A stretch of DNA of 64,000 nucleotides, from positions 191,126 through 255,125 of the forward strand of contig BCLD01000006.1 of the NCBI GenBank assembly GCA_001600875.1, read 5' to 3'. Below the pieces are notes generated by a model. The model made no database searches and was not told where the DNA came from. It saw only the letters and a list, made by a program, of their open reading frames with translations. The stretch comes from Solicoccozyma terricola. Its lineage: Eukaryota; Basidiomycota; Tremellomycetes; Filobasidiales; Piskurozymaceae. Of this stretch, positions 22,310 through 33,741 are shown in pieces. A program made the translations under genes and the position numbers. The first letter of the stretch is position 1. Each line of letters opens with the position of its first letter.

Positions 22310-24250
22310 GGTGAAGAAAAAGAATCCAAAGGGCGGAAGGGAGAGGGGGGATGCGTCAAGTCTAGTCTCCAGTTCTTATATGCCCTTTCCGCGATGCTGA
22401 ACGAATGACCGTCAGACTCGAGGGAGGACTATCCGAAGGATGGGTTGGAGCGTGTTTGTTTTGCCACCCGACCTGGCAATGCCTTTACCTGCCCTGTCTA
22501 TCGTGTGTACGAAAGGGATGGACGGTTGAGCTGCGTGGTGAGGGTGGGTATGGATCGGTCCGTATTGGTAGGTCAGGTTTACAACCGATGCAACCGGCAG
22601 ATGGAATGTAATTCCGTGAGCAAACCCAAGGAGGGTGGTGTGTTGCAAAGGCAGGTAGGTTGATCCGATGGGATGAGCATATTTCGCCGATAACATGATC
22701 GTCGTGTGTTTGACGTTTCGGATATCATGATCCGAGTCGGGAGGGGTGGGGAGAGGGAGGTAGAGGATAGTCAATGATCTTTCCTCATGATGCGCGCTAC
22801 TACATGCCGATCATCCCATCTTCACCCTCCACATGCCTCTCTGGCTCCGGGACGCACAGATGATTTCAAAACTCACGGATTAAGTACCAATTCCCAATCT
22901 CCCGCAGTAAGCTATACCGAAAGGATGCACGAAGGAACTGGTTTGGTAGAAGAGAGAGACAGAGAGACAGACTGAAATCTCAAAGCTGTGCTTGAGCTGG
23001 GTGATGGAGCCGGAAAGGTAGAGGTAAGAAAGTGGATATAGTCTTTGCCGATGGACGGAAAACACGAGGTGGGAGGATCCTTGATCGTCTAGTCCTGTCT
23101 ATTGAATATATCCAAACGATCCTTATGCCTGTAACGGTCAACAAAACAACACCAAAACAAGTCACACCAGGATTCCTGTTTTTGATGTTGTTTGATCGCC
23201 TTTTTCCTGCTACAGACAAGCTAGATCCTCGTTGTTTGATCTGATATCCCGAGATGATCGACGCGAGTTCAGTGTTGTTCCTCGTCAACGATGTTTCAAT
23301 TCGAGCAGGTTGATCCGCAGACAGACGTAAAAACCCCGTGAGAGCGGGAGGGTATGGCAGATGAGGTACTAGTGATATATAAGAGGGCTTGTCTGCCTAC
23401 ATTCCATATCCTTTCGAATGCTCATAAACCCCCAGAAGCGCTACCTACACCAGGGGACACGAAAATGATGCTGAAACGCTGACCATTCAGAATGGAAGAC
23501 TGGAAACTCGCCGCGGTCCCTTGTTCTCACTGACGACATTCTGCGAGGACAATGGCGCGACAAACAGCTGGCGGCGCATTGTTTCATCGAAAACAATAAA
23601 CCTCCGGCTCAGCCAGGGGGTTGTCTCACGGATCAGGTCTCACCACCGCTGGCCACAATGGAATGCCGATCCATACCTGCCAATCGTAAACAGACCAATG
23701 CTCTTGACGCTTGATCGATCGAAACAAATCTGTCACATTGCAATCCGATCCTCCCCAAAATGAAAAAGGGCCCCCACACTAACTCTGTCATGACGCCACT
23801 GCCCGGTCCGGGTTGGGCTGTGTCAATCATCGGACTCCGCGGAAGTCGCTCGATTCCTGATACCATGCGTAAACGTGGAGCAAAAGTGAAATGAAAATGT
23901 GGAGGAGGGTGGTCACTCCAGCTGTTGCACTTCCAGAAATCCCGGGGAGTTTGCCGGAGAGGTGACAGCACTTTCCGAAAAGAAAAAAAAGAGCAAGACA
24001 AGAATGGTATAGCTCGCACGTAAAAGAAATTTTCTGGAAATAACTCGGAGTAGACGCAGGCTGGCGACATGGGCCCCAGTGAATGCTCCGCATCGTACGG
24101 TTCCCCCCCTTCCCCCTCCCCCATCCCCCAAACCCCTCTCTCTGTATTAAAGAGCAAGCAGAAAAGGTGCGAAGAGTCAATCTTCCCCCTTTTCTCCTCC
24201 AAAATACATCGGTGTTCGTTGGTCAACGAACATTTTCCATTTGCCCAACC
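22310..24250. other. long gene-free divergent region
   Basis: About 1.9 kb separates the start codons of the alpha-arrestin gene (-) and the MFS gene (+). Open frames on both strands (up to ~220 codons on the minus strand at 23633-24292) show no domain, no plausible splice partners and low-quality composition. A TATA-like ATATATAAGAG occurs near 23370-23380. A pyrimidine-rich stretch at 24104-24150 probably belongs to the MFS 5' leader. Regulatory content is likely but not defined. Confidence 0.5.
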
Positions 24251-26394
24251 ATGAACACCCCCGCAGAGGTCCCCATCGACACGAAGTCGCAAACTATGCA
24301 GCTGGAGAATGCCAGCGACGGTGGTACTATAGTTGACAACAAGAAATACGATGGGACTGAAGTTGGACTGGACGACGTTAGAGCCGATGGTCGAGATCCC
24401 TCACTTCACCCGGACCACCCTATCAACGCACTCAGCAACAAGAGGAAATGGGCCATCTTGCTTACTCTCAGTTGGGCAGGTTTCGTCGCCAACTACTCTG
24501 CTGCGGCGCATTTGACTGCTTTCGAGTGAGTTTGGCATCAGCTCCTTCGCCGTGTTCGCGTTCATTAACCTTTCGCCACCCATTTCTCAGGCCCATGGCT
24601 GTTTACTACAAATCCACGGTTCCGCTCATTGCTAATACTATTGGGTACTCACTGCTTGGGATAGCAGTAGGTCCATTGATCTGGAACCCTCTGTCCAAGG
24701 TACGCCTTGTTATCATTTTGTGTGCTATGACATTGACATCACGCTGACCGGTTGATACCACTGGCGATTTCAGACCATCGGACGTCGACCAACCTACCTC
24801 ATTGGCTCAGCTCTCTTCATTCCATGCGTCATTTGGCTTGCCCTTTCCCGGTCATATAACTCATTCTGCGTCGCGCGTGTTTTCGCGGGTTTGACATCGT
24901 CGTTCAGTCAAACTGTGCCTCCTAGCACTATCGCTGATATCTTCAGGAAGGAAGTTCGAGGTGATAGGATGTCTGTATTCGGTCTGTTCGTCGTAGTGAG
25001 TCGCGCGTGCTTGACCAGACTACCAGACCCGGAATGATTGCTAATACCTTGAGTCGCCCTCTCGCAGATCTCTCCTGCCATCGCTCCATTCTTCGGAGGA
25101 CTACTAGTCCAAAATCACTCATGGCAAGACATCTACTGGCTCACGCTCGCTTTCGCTTGTCTCCAATTCCTGCTCATCTTCTTCATCGTCCCTGAGACTC
25201 TGTGGATTGAACATGATTCCGAGCAGGATGGCAAGGTCGGAGCCGACTTGCATCGACAGCGGAATGCAGACATCGCCATGGGGCGTGAAGTTGATGAGTA
25301 CGATATCGACTCTGCGCCAAAATCAGGACGGACAGGTGCTGCTTGGATGCCATGGCACCGACCTGCCGAGTATGCTCGCATCTCTACTTCTCCCATCCTC
25401 ATGTCACGATTCATCCCAATCACACTCGTCTCCTTCTACTACGGGTCTCTGTTTGCCTGGTCGGTTGGAATCACCGTGACCCTTCCACAGGTCCTCGGTC
25501 CACCGCCATACTCATTCTCAAACATCGCTCTGGGATGTTCATACCTGTCTTTCGGTATCGGCTCCGTATTGGGCAAGTCGGTGAGTATTCAAACAACTGA
25601 ACCACGAATCGAGTGCGAGGCGGTGCTGACGACGGTATGTTTATGCAGCTTGGTGGTGTCGTCGGTGACAAGATTATGATTTACGTTTCTCGCCGCAGTG
25701 GAGGACGTCGAGAGCCGGAATATAGGCTTTACGCTTTGGTGAGTTTTGCGGTATGTGAGACTTGTTAAAAGGATTGTTCATGCTGAAACTCCCGTTCACA
25801 GATCCCCCTGCTTCCAGTCATGTTCGTGGGATTGTTGGTTGTCGGTATCAGCATTCAGAAAAAGCTGCACTGGATTGGTAAGTTGTGCGATCAGTTATCG
25901 GTGTGCGACGGCAGGCTCAAACTATTCATGTTCTAAACACAGCACCCCTTATTGGTGGAGCTATTTTCTTCGTCGGTATCGTGACCGCCACTGGTATTCT
26001 ACAGACTGTGAGTGTTGTCAACCTACCCTGGCAAAGAAACAGGCCCCTGACATTTGATCTTATCTCAGTACGTCCTCGAGTGCTACCTAGTCAAGTCGAT
26101 GGACACTCAGGCTAATTTTGTGTTCTGGAAGATGATTTGGGGTTTCTCTATTCCATTCTTTGCCATGGTGAGTTTATAAGAAACAGATGTAAACGGGTTT
26201 TATATTGATCTTGCGCCCATTAATCCGTGTCATGATAACAGCCATGGGCTGAGAAATCCGGCTTCACAACTACTTACGCCATCCAGGGCACTCTAGCTGC
26301 CGCCATGGGTGCGTTGATCTGTGGCGGCTTGATCTGGAAGGGATACGAGATCAGGAGGTGGCAGGGTATGCCGATCACCGACAGGGCTAAATGA
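24251..26394 (+). CDS. MFS transporter, DHA1 (drug:H+ antiporter)-like
   Basis: This is a twelve-helix major facilitator. After a hydrophilic N-terminus (~70 residues) come KWAILLTLSWAGFVANY, the loop motif TIGRRPTYLIGSALF, a third/fourth-helix region VARVFAGLTSSFSQTVPPS with IADIFRKEVRGDRMSVFG, and SPAIAPFFGGLLVQNHSW, matching the DHA1 antiporter signature around helix 5. A cytoplasmic loop of ~80 charged residues precedes the second half. Ten or so introns, most 50-90 nt, interrupt it; the end is MPITDRAK then TGA. Substrate is unknown: DHA1 members export drugs, polyamines or siderophore-like compounds, and nothing here decides. Confidence 0.85.
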
Positions 26395-26641
26395 AATAGA
26401 GATGTGATTTACCGTTTTTAGCGTTGTTTCGGAATCTTTTAGATAAATCAGATTGTACCCAATTTTTCGCGTCATCGCTGACGCTCACTGTAGATGAGTG
26501 GGAAGCAGATTACAATGCATCTAGATAGTCTTGGCGAGACATGTCCGTTTCCGATCCTGTCAACCATCCCCCCCCCCCATCAAACCCAACATCAACGCTT
26601 CGCTATCTTCACAACCTTTACATACCCTCATAACACTTATC

Positions 26642-27216
26642 ATGGACCCAAACGCTCAGACTGGAACCACTGGAACCACCGGCACGACTACTGGTGGAGC
26701 TACCAACCAGGATGCTCTTGACAAGGTCCGCAGTCTCACCATCTCGGGAGATCCTGAGAATGTAAAAAGGAAATTATTTCCTTGCTGACTTATTCGAACA
26801 TTCCTCGTGAATTATAGGGACTTGATGCTGGATTGAAGAAATTTGGTCATGGCCAGAGCGCTTCTACAACTGAGAAGGTGAATTGTTGGAGAGTGTGCTT
26901 CGCTTCGACTTGGTCGATGAATTCGCTGTGTTACAACGGAATTCAAATGCTGACGCCGTGTATTTTGCCTTTGTCTGATTTAGATCTCCGATGGTATCCG
27001 GTATGTGTGGAATATATAGGTGACTGGCCGTTTTGCAACCGGGCTTATGGATATGTCATGCTACTTTACTTTCTTCGGTCACAAAGAACCGGATTCAAGA
27101 AGTTGACCGGCAAGGGTGAGTTTTCATTCCCATCCGTTTCGAAACGAATCCTGTTTTGTGAAACCTGACCGGGCCTTCCAATTCATTCAGACGTTCCTAT
27201 CCAGGACAAGCAGTGA
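26642..27216 (+). CDS. Small unrecognised soluble protein
   Basis: Splicing five exons gives a protein of roughly 80 residues. It starts MDPNAQTGTTGTTGT, a Gly/Thr-rich leader, and continues ALDKVRSLTISGDPEN, GLDAGLKKFGHGQSAST, TEKISDGIRTGFKKLTG and DVPIQDKQ. The body is an amphipathic, Lys-rich helix-like segment. Joins are consistent: exon 3 ends in AAG at about 26878, a 17-nt exon lies at 26984-27000, and the last junction is G|AC across the intron ending CATTCAG. No family is recognised. Similar short, charged, Gly-rich proteins in fungi are often stress-induced, but that is only an impression. Confidence 0.6.
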
Positions 27217-27872
27217 TTGCGTGAAATCTTGATCATCCGTACACTCGTGAGAGGCTCAAGTTATTAAGAATCTAGATGACCACAGAAGGATGAGCAAGGG
27301 TTTTTGCGAATGTGAAATGTTTGAAAGGAGAAATAGGCTGAAATTTGAAAATTTGTACCTATCGAGGTCAAGAATGGAGGATGAAAATATGATGATTGTG
27401 CTGGTGCAAACGAGCGACGAAGAAGCTGGATCGCCCTTCGACCTATACCTCTACACTGTGATGTGATGAGCTGCGAGGACGGGTAGATGGTGGGCAACAC
27501 TGCAGACCATATGCCGCCACCATCAGGCACGACCGCTAGCGGACCCCCATACGATGTCATTCCCTCCTACTCGCTAGGTCGATGTCTTCGGAGGCAAGAC
27601 CACGTGGATCCACCGCCAATCGGGGTGTTCGTGGAAAGGAGGGTTCGATGCATTCGCCCGATGGAATAGGAGACAGTGCATGCATGTGCTGCGGGTGCAG
27701 CGTAAGGCGGGACGCCGCTGGATGTCATCCTGCTTGGCGTCAAAAACGAGAGGAGTCGAGGTGTGAAGGAGATTTCACCGGTGATTGAAACCGTGTGTTC
27801 CTCTCTTTCTCGCTTGATTTCTCTCTCTTCGACGCTTCTCTCGACCCCCTCTTTATAGTCTGCCCTCAAGTC
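27217..27872. other. intergenic region
   Basis: 656 bp lie between two plus-strand genes. No domain-bearing frame is visible. Pyrimidine-rich sequence from about 27795 to 27865 with TTTATAG just before the next start looks like a promoter and leader. Confidence 0.5.
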
Positions 27873-30067
27873 ATGGCGACTCCGTCTCAACATCTACACC
27901 GTCCTATATCAGCCAACGACTCCACTGGAAACTACCCCCACCTTTCTAACCAGCACATATCTGCACCACCATCACCACCACCAACACCACCACCACCATC
28001 ACGTCGTGTTCGCTTCCCTGACACCCCTCCGTCCTTGCGCTCATCCACACACGCAACGCATCACTCGACTCGCTCTCAACCATCGTCCCATCATCTTCAA
28101 ACTCCATCACATCGCTCCAAGATGCCGTTTATCACCGTTCGGGATCCGGACTCGCTCTTCAACAAGATCAAGATATCCTACCTCTCCGGACCTGGAGCTG
28201 GGGATGCGCCGATCGATCCTACCAAGCCGACAATTGCCTGGATACACCCTACTGTAAGCTGTGTCGATATGATGACGAAATGTTTTCCAGGATGGGTAGG
28301 GCTGATGTTTTCTTCCATCGCTCGTTGGATTAGGCGATGAAGTGAGTCTGGGTCATTTTCTTCGCTCAGCGCCCAAAACCCGAAGCGCACGCACATCCTT
28401 GCTGATCCATCCTACCCCATAGTGCTCATTATTATGACACGCAAACAGCCGATCCAAGACTACAAGGTCGATATAATCTCATTTCGTTCGATATGCCTGT
28501 AAGTAGCTATATGTGGGGGTAGTTGTGCACAGAAGAAATAAATCGCAAGGTGTTGACTTTGATCGCGTCTTGTGCGGTTCAGTTCCATGGCGGCACGACT
28601 GGCTTCCAAATGGATCTCAAACAAAAATACCCACTCCAAGGTATCTTCTTTGCCGTATGGTATACTCACACCTGGCAAGTACTGATTTCACTTCTGACCC
28701 GCTGCAACCTTTATAGCTGCTGGAATCACCATGTGTTCCGCCTTGAAGAAGTTAGGGTTAACCAAGAACATACATGTACATTTCTCCCATCTCCTGTCTC
28801 TAATACTACGGTCGGATGATTAACTGACACATCATCATCCCCTGCTAGATAGCTGCTATGGCACAGGTAAATGTTTCAATCGTCTTCCTGATTCGCACGG
28901 CACACGAACAACTGATAGTTTCCCGTCGTCCATCACAGTTCGGCTTCGCGGCATTGTACGCCCTCCTTGAATCCCCCGATATGTTCCTATCAATGACATG
29001 GCTCGGGACAGTCCTTCCAACCGAGGTGAGTCATTCTAAACACGCCCATTTGTCACTATCACCATCGCTAACGGAATCTTCGGCACAGTCGGCGTTCTGC
29101 CGGGAGGGATTTGAAGAAATGTATGCGGCTTGTTTGGAGGGAGATGAAGATAATCGATCGCAAATTCCAAAGAGCGTGATTTGGGGAATCTTGTATGCCG
29201 TGAGTTTGCAGAGAGAACAAGTTCATCGGGGAAGCCCCCCCCCCCGCCCCCCGGGGAAGATTTCGGAATGAACGTGTCTCATATATACATTCGATAGTTC
29301 TGCGGAGAGGGATTCCAAATGCCAAAGGAAATGGGTAAGTGATGGTGTAATTGAATTATTAGTGGAAAGAGTGCTGATCATGTTAATTTCGTTCAGCCGA
29401 TTACTGGTTTGGTTTCTGTAAGGGTTTTCTCGTATTTCTACCGAGTCACTCGTTCAATTCGCTGAACTGTCCTCTTACATTCAAATTAGGGAACTCGCAT
29501 TATCAGCCGACCAAGCCTCTCAATATCCACAAGTTCTTCGACCTCCTGCTCAACAGGAAACCTATCTCAGCGGAGAAGCTTAGAAAGATTGCAACGAAGA
29601 TTCATTGCGTTCACGGAGAGATGGATTTTTTGAATGGGCCGTTGAGCGGAGTGCTCGAAGTGAATAATCCGGACTACAAAGGTCGAGGCAACATTTCGTC
29701 CTCTTTACTGATGGTGTATTATTCATACTCCCCCAGGAATTCAAAAGTTCGGTGCCCAGGAGTACCGTACAGATTACAGTCATTCCATCAGGGTGTATGT
29801 TTTAGAACCCGAACTCTCCTAAGGAATACTCTGCTACCGAGTCCGACGGCTGATTCCTTCCTACCCATAGGTCACTGGGTCCTCATCCACCCCGTGGGTC
29901 TGACCGCGTCCATCGCTTATTGGGACGTCATCAGTTACCCAAATAACCCATCGATTACAGGCGATGCCTTCGCCGAGATGGTAGATCAACTTTCTTTAGT
30001 GGCGCCTGCATCACCGGGGAGCGGAATAATGGATCGGTGGGACAACAAGACTGTCGAAGTGCTTTGA
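27873..30067 (+). CDS. Alpha/beta-hydrolase-fold protein, probably lacking the nucleophile serine
   Basis: After a Pro/Ser/His-rich N-terminus (~85 residues) the fold starts IKISYLSG and TIAWIHPTAMNAHYYD, then GRYNLISFDMPFHGGTTG (the strand-4/oxyanion region), a helix CSALKKLGLTKN, HIAAMAQFGFAALYALLE (nucleophile-elbow region), TWLGTVLPTE, a lid of about 100 residues, and IHCVHGEMDFLNG (acid region). The elbow reads AMAQFG where active enzymes have GxSxG. Many tiny exons are needed, including 28334-28341 (8 nt) and 28849-28866 (18 nt). The last junction is uncertain: HWVLIHPVG in the final exon would supply the catalytic His, but its frame cannot be reached with a GT donor. An alternative join (donor GTATGT near 29792, acceptor at about 29938) reaches the stop at 30067 but skips it. 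Confidence 0.65.
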
Positions 30068-30342
30068 AGGAAATTTGCCAGTGGTCAAAAGGGAACGCCC
30101 GTAGGGCTTACGCGTGAATGAGCGGATGTGTAGTATCAAGAACGCGCGGTGTAGTGTGACGCTTGCGTAAGGGGGAAGAGGAGTTTTGTGTTGTAAATAT
30201 CCCTGTTACTCGGTTCTGATGACATGGTATCTGACGTACGCCTAGGATTGGCCGTGGAATTCGTGGGGGGCAGCTGAATGACTACTGACGGGTACCCTCG
30301 ATCCCCTTCCGAACCATCGAGCAATGATTTCCTAGGGGATAT

Positions 30343-30396
30343 TCGCCACTCTCGCCACTCTCGCCACTCTCGCCACTCTCGCCACCCTCGCCACCG
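30343..30396 (+). repeat. 9-bp tandem repeat TCGCCACTC x6
   Basis: Six head-to-tail copies, the last two with changes (ACC for ACT, final G). They lie about 45-95 bp upstream of the heat-shock element of HSP90. They could be a simple minisatellite or a cluster of factor sites. Confidence 0.9.
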
Positions 30397-30437
30397 CTGC
30401 TACCCTTTCACATGTCACGCCATCCCCTCTTATTCCA

Positions 30438-30450
30438 TTCTCGAACCTTC
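30438..30450 (+). promoter_or_regulatory. Heat-shock element (perfect trimer)
   Basis: TTCTCGAACCTTC fits TTCnnGAAnnTTC exactly, the three-unit binding site of a heat-shock factor trimer. It lies 35 bp upstream of the TATA box and about 270 bp upstream of the HSP90 start codon. Confidence 0.75.
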
Positions 30451-30485
30451 GTCGCCCACGACACGAACAGTTCAGCCCTCGGAAA

Positions 30486-30493
30486 TATAAAAA
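30486..30493 (+). promoter_or_regulatory. TATA box of HSP90
   Basis: TATAAAAA fits the TATA consensus and is placed 235 bp before the start codon, consistent with a leader that includes a 5' UTR intron. Confidence 0.6.
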
Positions 30494-30720
30494 GCAGGTC
30501 ACATCATCATCCCGCACATAACCCTCATCAACACAAAGCGAATATCGCTCTCACTTGATACTTTGACGGTGAGTCGTATCGTGGCATTGCACCGTATGCA
30601 GCAGGCTCGTACTGATCCTTCCCGATGTTTCATTCGCTCCTTTTAGCTCTTCACGAACCAACACTTTTAAAACACCCCCCTTTTCCCTTTATTTTTATTT
30701 TTCTGCTTTGACGAAACATC

Positions 30721-33321
30721 ATGGCTGCTCAACCGGAGACTTTTGGGTGAGTGTGATGTCGCCTCTTTGTCCAGAACAAGCAGAGGATATTGCTGGCGGT
30801 TCCGTTTGGCTGAGTTTGGCTGCTGACGCTTTTTTTCACATTCCTTGTCCTTTGATTACTTTTTACAATTCTCTCGTTCCTCCTCTGCTGTGTCTTTTCC
30901 CTCGCTCGATACATAGCTTCCAAGCCGAGATCTCTCAATTGCTCGATCTCATCATCAACACCTTCTACTCCAACAAGGAGATCTTCTTGCGTGAATTGAT
31001 TGTGAGTAGGATCGATTCAACGTTTTCCTTTGATAATCACGTTTCTGACGCGACGACGACCAACGACAAAATTCGGTCCTTGGAATTTCTCCTAGTCCAA
31101 CTCTTCCGATGCGCTTGACAAAATCCGTTACTCGGCTCTTACCGACCCAAGTCAACTCGATACCGAGAAGGACCTCTACATCCGAATCACCCCAGACAAG
31201 GAGAACAAGACCTTGACTATCCGTGATACCGGTATCGGAATGACCAAGGCTGACCTTGTCAACAACTTGGGTACGATCGCCAAATCTGGTACCAAGGCTT
31301 TCATGGAGGCTTTGAGCTCAGGTGCAGATATCAGCATGATTGGACAGTTCGGTGTCGGTGAGTAGTGATTGGTGAAAATTGATCAACAACGCATTTGCTG
31401 ACCAAGGCATTTATACGGTCTTGCCGTATGTTAGGTTTCTACTCTTCCTACCTTGTCGCCGAGAAGGTCCAGGTTACCACCAAGCACAACGACGACGAGC
31501 AGTACATCTGGGAGTCAGCTGCCGGTGGTACCTTCACCATCACCCCGGATACCGAGGGTGAGCCTCTCGGTCGTGGTACTTCCATGAAGTTGTTCCTCAA
31601 GGAGGACCAAATGGAGTATCTCGAGGAGAAGAGGATCAAGGAGGTTGTTAAGAAGCACGTGAGTACATGTTTGATGGTAGTTGAAATCGGAGATCAAAAG
31701 ATACTGATGAACTGAATTTGAAATACCAGTCCGAGTTCATCTCTTACCCAATCCAGCTCGTCGTCTCCAAGGAGGTCGAGAAGGAGGTTGAGGATGATTC
31801 AGAGGAGATCAAGGAGGGTGAGGACAAGAACGCCAAAATTGAGGAGGTTGAGGATGAGGACAAGCCAAAGAAGACCAAGAAGATCAAGGAGACCACGACT
31901 GAGAACGAGGAGTTGAACAAGACTAAACCATTGTGGACCAGGTGGGTGTGATGTCGGGCTAGAGTTTCTTTGCAAATAACGAGTGCTGATATTTTCAATT
32001 TCTCCACGTTCGTAGGAACCCACAAGAAGTTACTCCCGAGGAGTACTCTGCGTTCTACAAGTCCCTTTCTAACGATTGGGAGGACCACCTTGCTGTCAAG
32101 CACTTCTCCGTTGAGGGTCAGCTCGAGTTCAAGGCCATCTTGTTCATCCCGAAGCGAGCTCCGTTCGATCTCTTCGAGACCAAGAAGAAGCGCAACAACA
32201 TCAAGCTCTACGTTCGTCGTGTCTTCATCATGGATGACTGCGAGGACCTCATCCCAGAGTACCTCAACTTTGTCAAGGGTATCGTCGACTCGGAGGATCT
32301 CCCACTCAACATCTCGCGTGAGACCTTGCAGCAGAACAAGATCCTGAAGGTGATCAGGAAGAACATCGTCAAGAAGACCATGGATCTCATCTCCGAGATC
32401 GCCGAGGACAAGGACAACTTCAACAAGTTCTACGAGTCCTTTGGCAAGAACATCAAGCTCGGTATCCACGAGGATGCTACCAACCGTGCCAAGCTTGCCG
32501 AGTTCCTCCGATTCTACTCCACCAAGTCTCTCGAAGAGCAGACCTCCCTCAAGGACTACATCACCCGTATGCCAGAGGTCCAAAAGTCCATCTACTACCT
32601 TACTGGTGAATCGTTGGTTGCCACCAAGGACTCTCCATTCGTTGAGGTCCTCAAGAAGAAGGGATTCGAGGTTCTCTTGCTTGTCGACCCCATCGACGAG
32701 TACGCCGTCACCCAGCTCAAGGAGTTCGATGGCAAGAAGTTGGTCTGTGTTTCCAAGGAGGGTCTCGAGCTGGAAGAGACCGAGGAGGAGAAAGCTGCGA
32801 GGGAGAAGGAGGAGAAGGAGTTTGCCGATTTGCTCACCACCACCAAGGAGATCCTCGGTGACAAGGTCGAGAAGGTCGTTCTCTCTAACCGAATCACCGA
32901 GTCCCCCTGTGTCCTCGTCACCGGTCAATTCGGTTGGTCCGCTCGAATGGCCAACATCATGGCTGCTCAGGCTCTGCGTGACTCTTCCATGTCCCAATAC
33001 ATGGCTAGCAAGAAGATTCTCGAGATCAACCCTCACCACCCGATCATGATCGACCTCAAGCGAAGGGTCGCCGATGACAAGACCGACAAGACCGTCAGGG
33101 ACTTGACTTTGTTGTTGTTCGAGACCACCTTGCTCACCTCTGGTTTCAACCTCGACGAGCCAAACTCTTACGCCACCCGAATCAACCGAATGATCGCTCT
33201 TGGTCTTAACATCGACGCCGACATACCCGCTGCTGCCTCCGAGCCAGCTGCTGGTGCATCCGACGTTGACATGCCCGAGTTGGTTGACGACTCTACCAAG
33301 CGAATGGAGGAGCTTGATTAA
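30721..33321 (+). CDS. HSP90: Cytosolic heat-shock protein 90 chaperone
   Basis: This is an ATP-dependent dimeric chaperone for kinases and transcription factors. The first exon ends GG and joins at CATAG to read [23 protein letters not shown] ATPase motifs follow: [16 protein letters not shown] (catalytic Glu and Asn), [20 protein letters not shown] and [18 protein letters not shown] charged linker ([18 protein letters not shown] and on) leads to the middle domain ([38 protein letters not shown]), then the dimerisation domain. Introns lie near 30747-30915, 31009-31095, 31358-31435, 31658-31729 and 31941-32015; the remaining ~1.3 kb is one exon with strong codon bias (AAG, CTC, GTC). The C-terminus is RMEELD, not the usual MEEVD. 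Confidence 0.97.
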
Positions 33322-33741
33322 GCGGTCTAGATTTGGCGAATGTTGGGAAAGTTGAGCTGCATAGAGGCAAGCGCTCGGGAGAGCGGTATAATCCAAACCT
33401 TTTCCTTTCAAAAAGACGCCCGTTGTCGGTCATGTCGCTTTCTGCATTTTTTTGTTTCTCATATGGATATCGTTTTACGTCGACGTGTACTGCTGTCCAG
33501 CGGTCGCCGTTCTTGTCCTTGTCGCCATCTGCCCCAAGCTCGCCGCCATCAGCCATGTGCCCATGTTCCCATGTTGCCCCAGAGCCTCATGACGTCATCA
33601 ATTTGCCACCCGACTCTTGCCTCAGCAGACGAAAACGGGACACCACCCATCGAACCAACTACAACATCGTGTCATTATCTGCTCTCCTCAACGACCACCT
33701 ATCCATCATCCAATACCTTGCCGAGAGATAAGTAACGGGAC
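33322..33741. other. intergenic region after HSP90
   Basis: 420 bp hold the HSP90 3' flank and the Rab18-like promoter. Short frames overlap on both strands without domains. Confidence 0.5.

Larger units (their letters stand above)
30068..30720. promoter_or_regulatory. HSP90 promoter and 5' leader region
   Basis: The 653 bp upstream of HSP90 contain a 9-bp tandem repeat, a perfect three-unit heat-shock element and a TATA box (listed separately). A possible 5' UTR intron runs from GTGAGT at about 30568 to TTTTAG at about 30646, followed by a pyrimidine-rich leader up to the ATG at 30721. Confidence 0.65.

Noticed and set aside
23633..24292. 219-codon minus-strand frame upstream of the MFS gene
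   Set aside because: No domain, no splice partner, and it overlaps the start of the MFS gene; composition looks non-coding.
30278..30517. Frames reading repeated RHS/RVA peptides upstream of HSP90
   Set aside because: Produced by the 9-bp minisatellite in the promoter; no start context or continuation.
31744..33411. A 555-codon open frame on the minus strand opposite HSP90
   Set aside because: It is the mirror of the strongly codon-biased HSP90 exon (AAG/GAG/CTC codons give few stops in the antisense frame). Its Leu/Val/Glu-rich translation has no domain and HSP90 explains the DNA fully.
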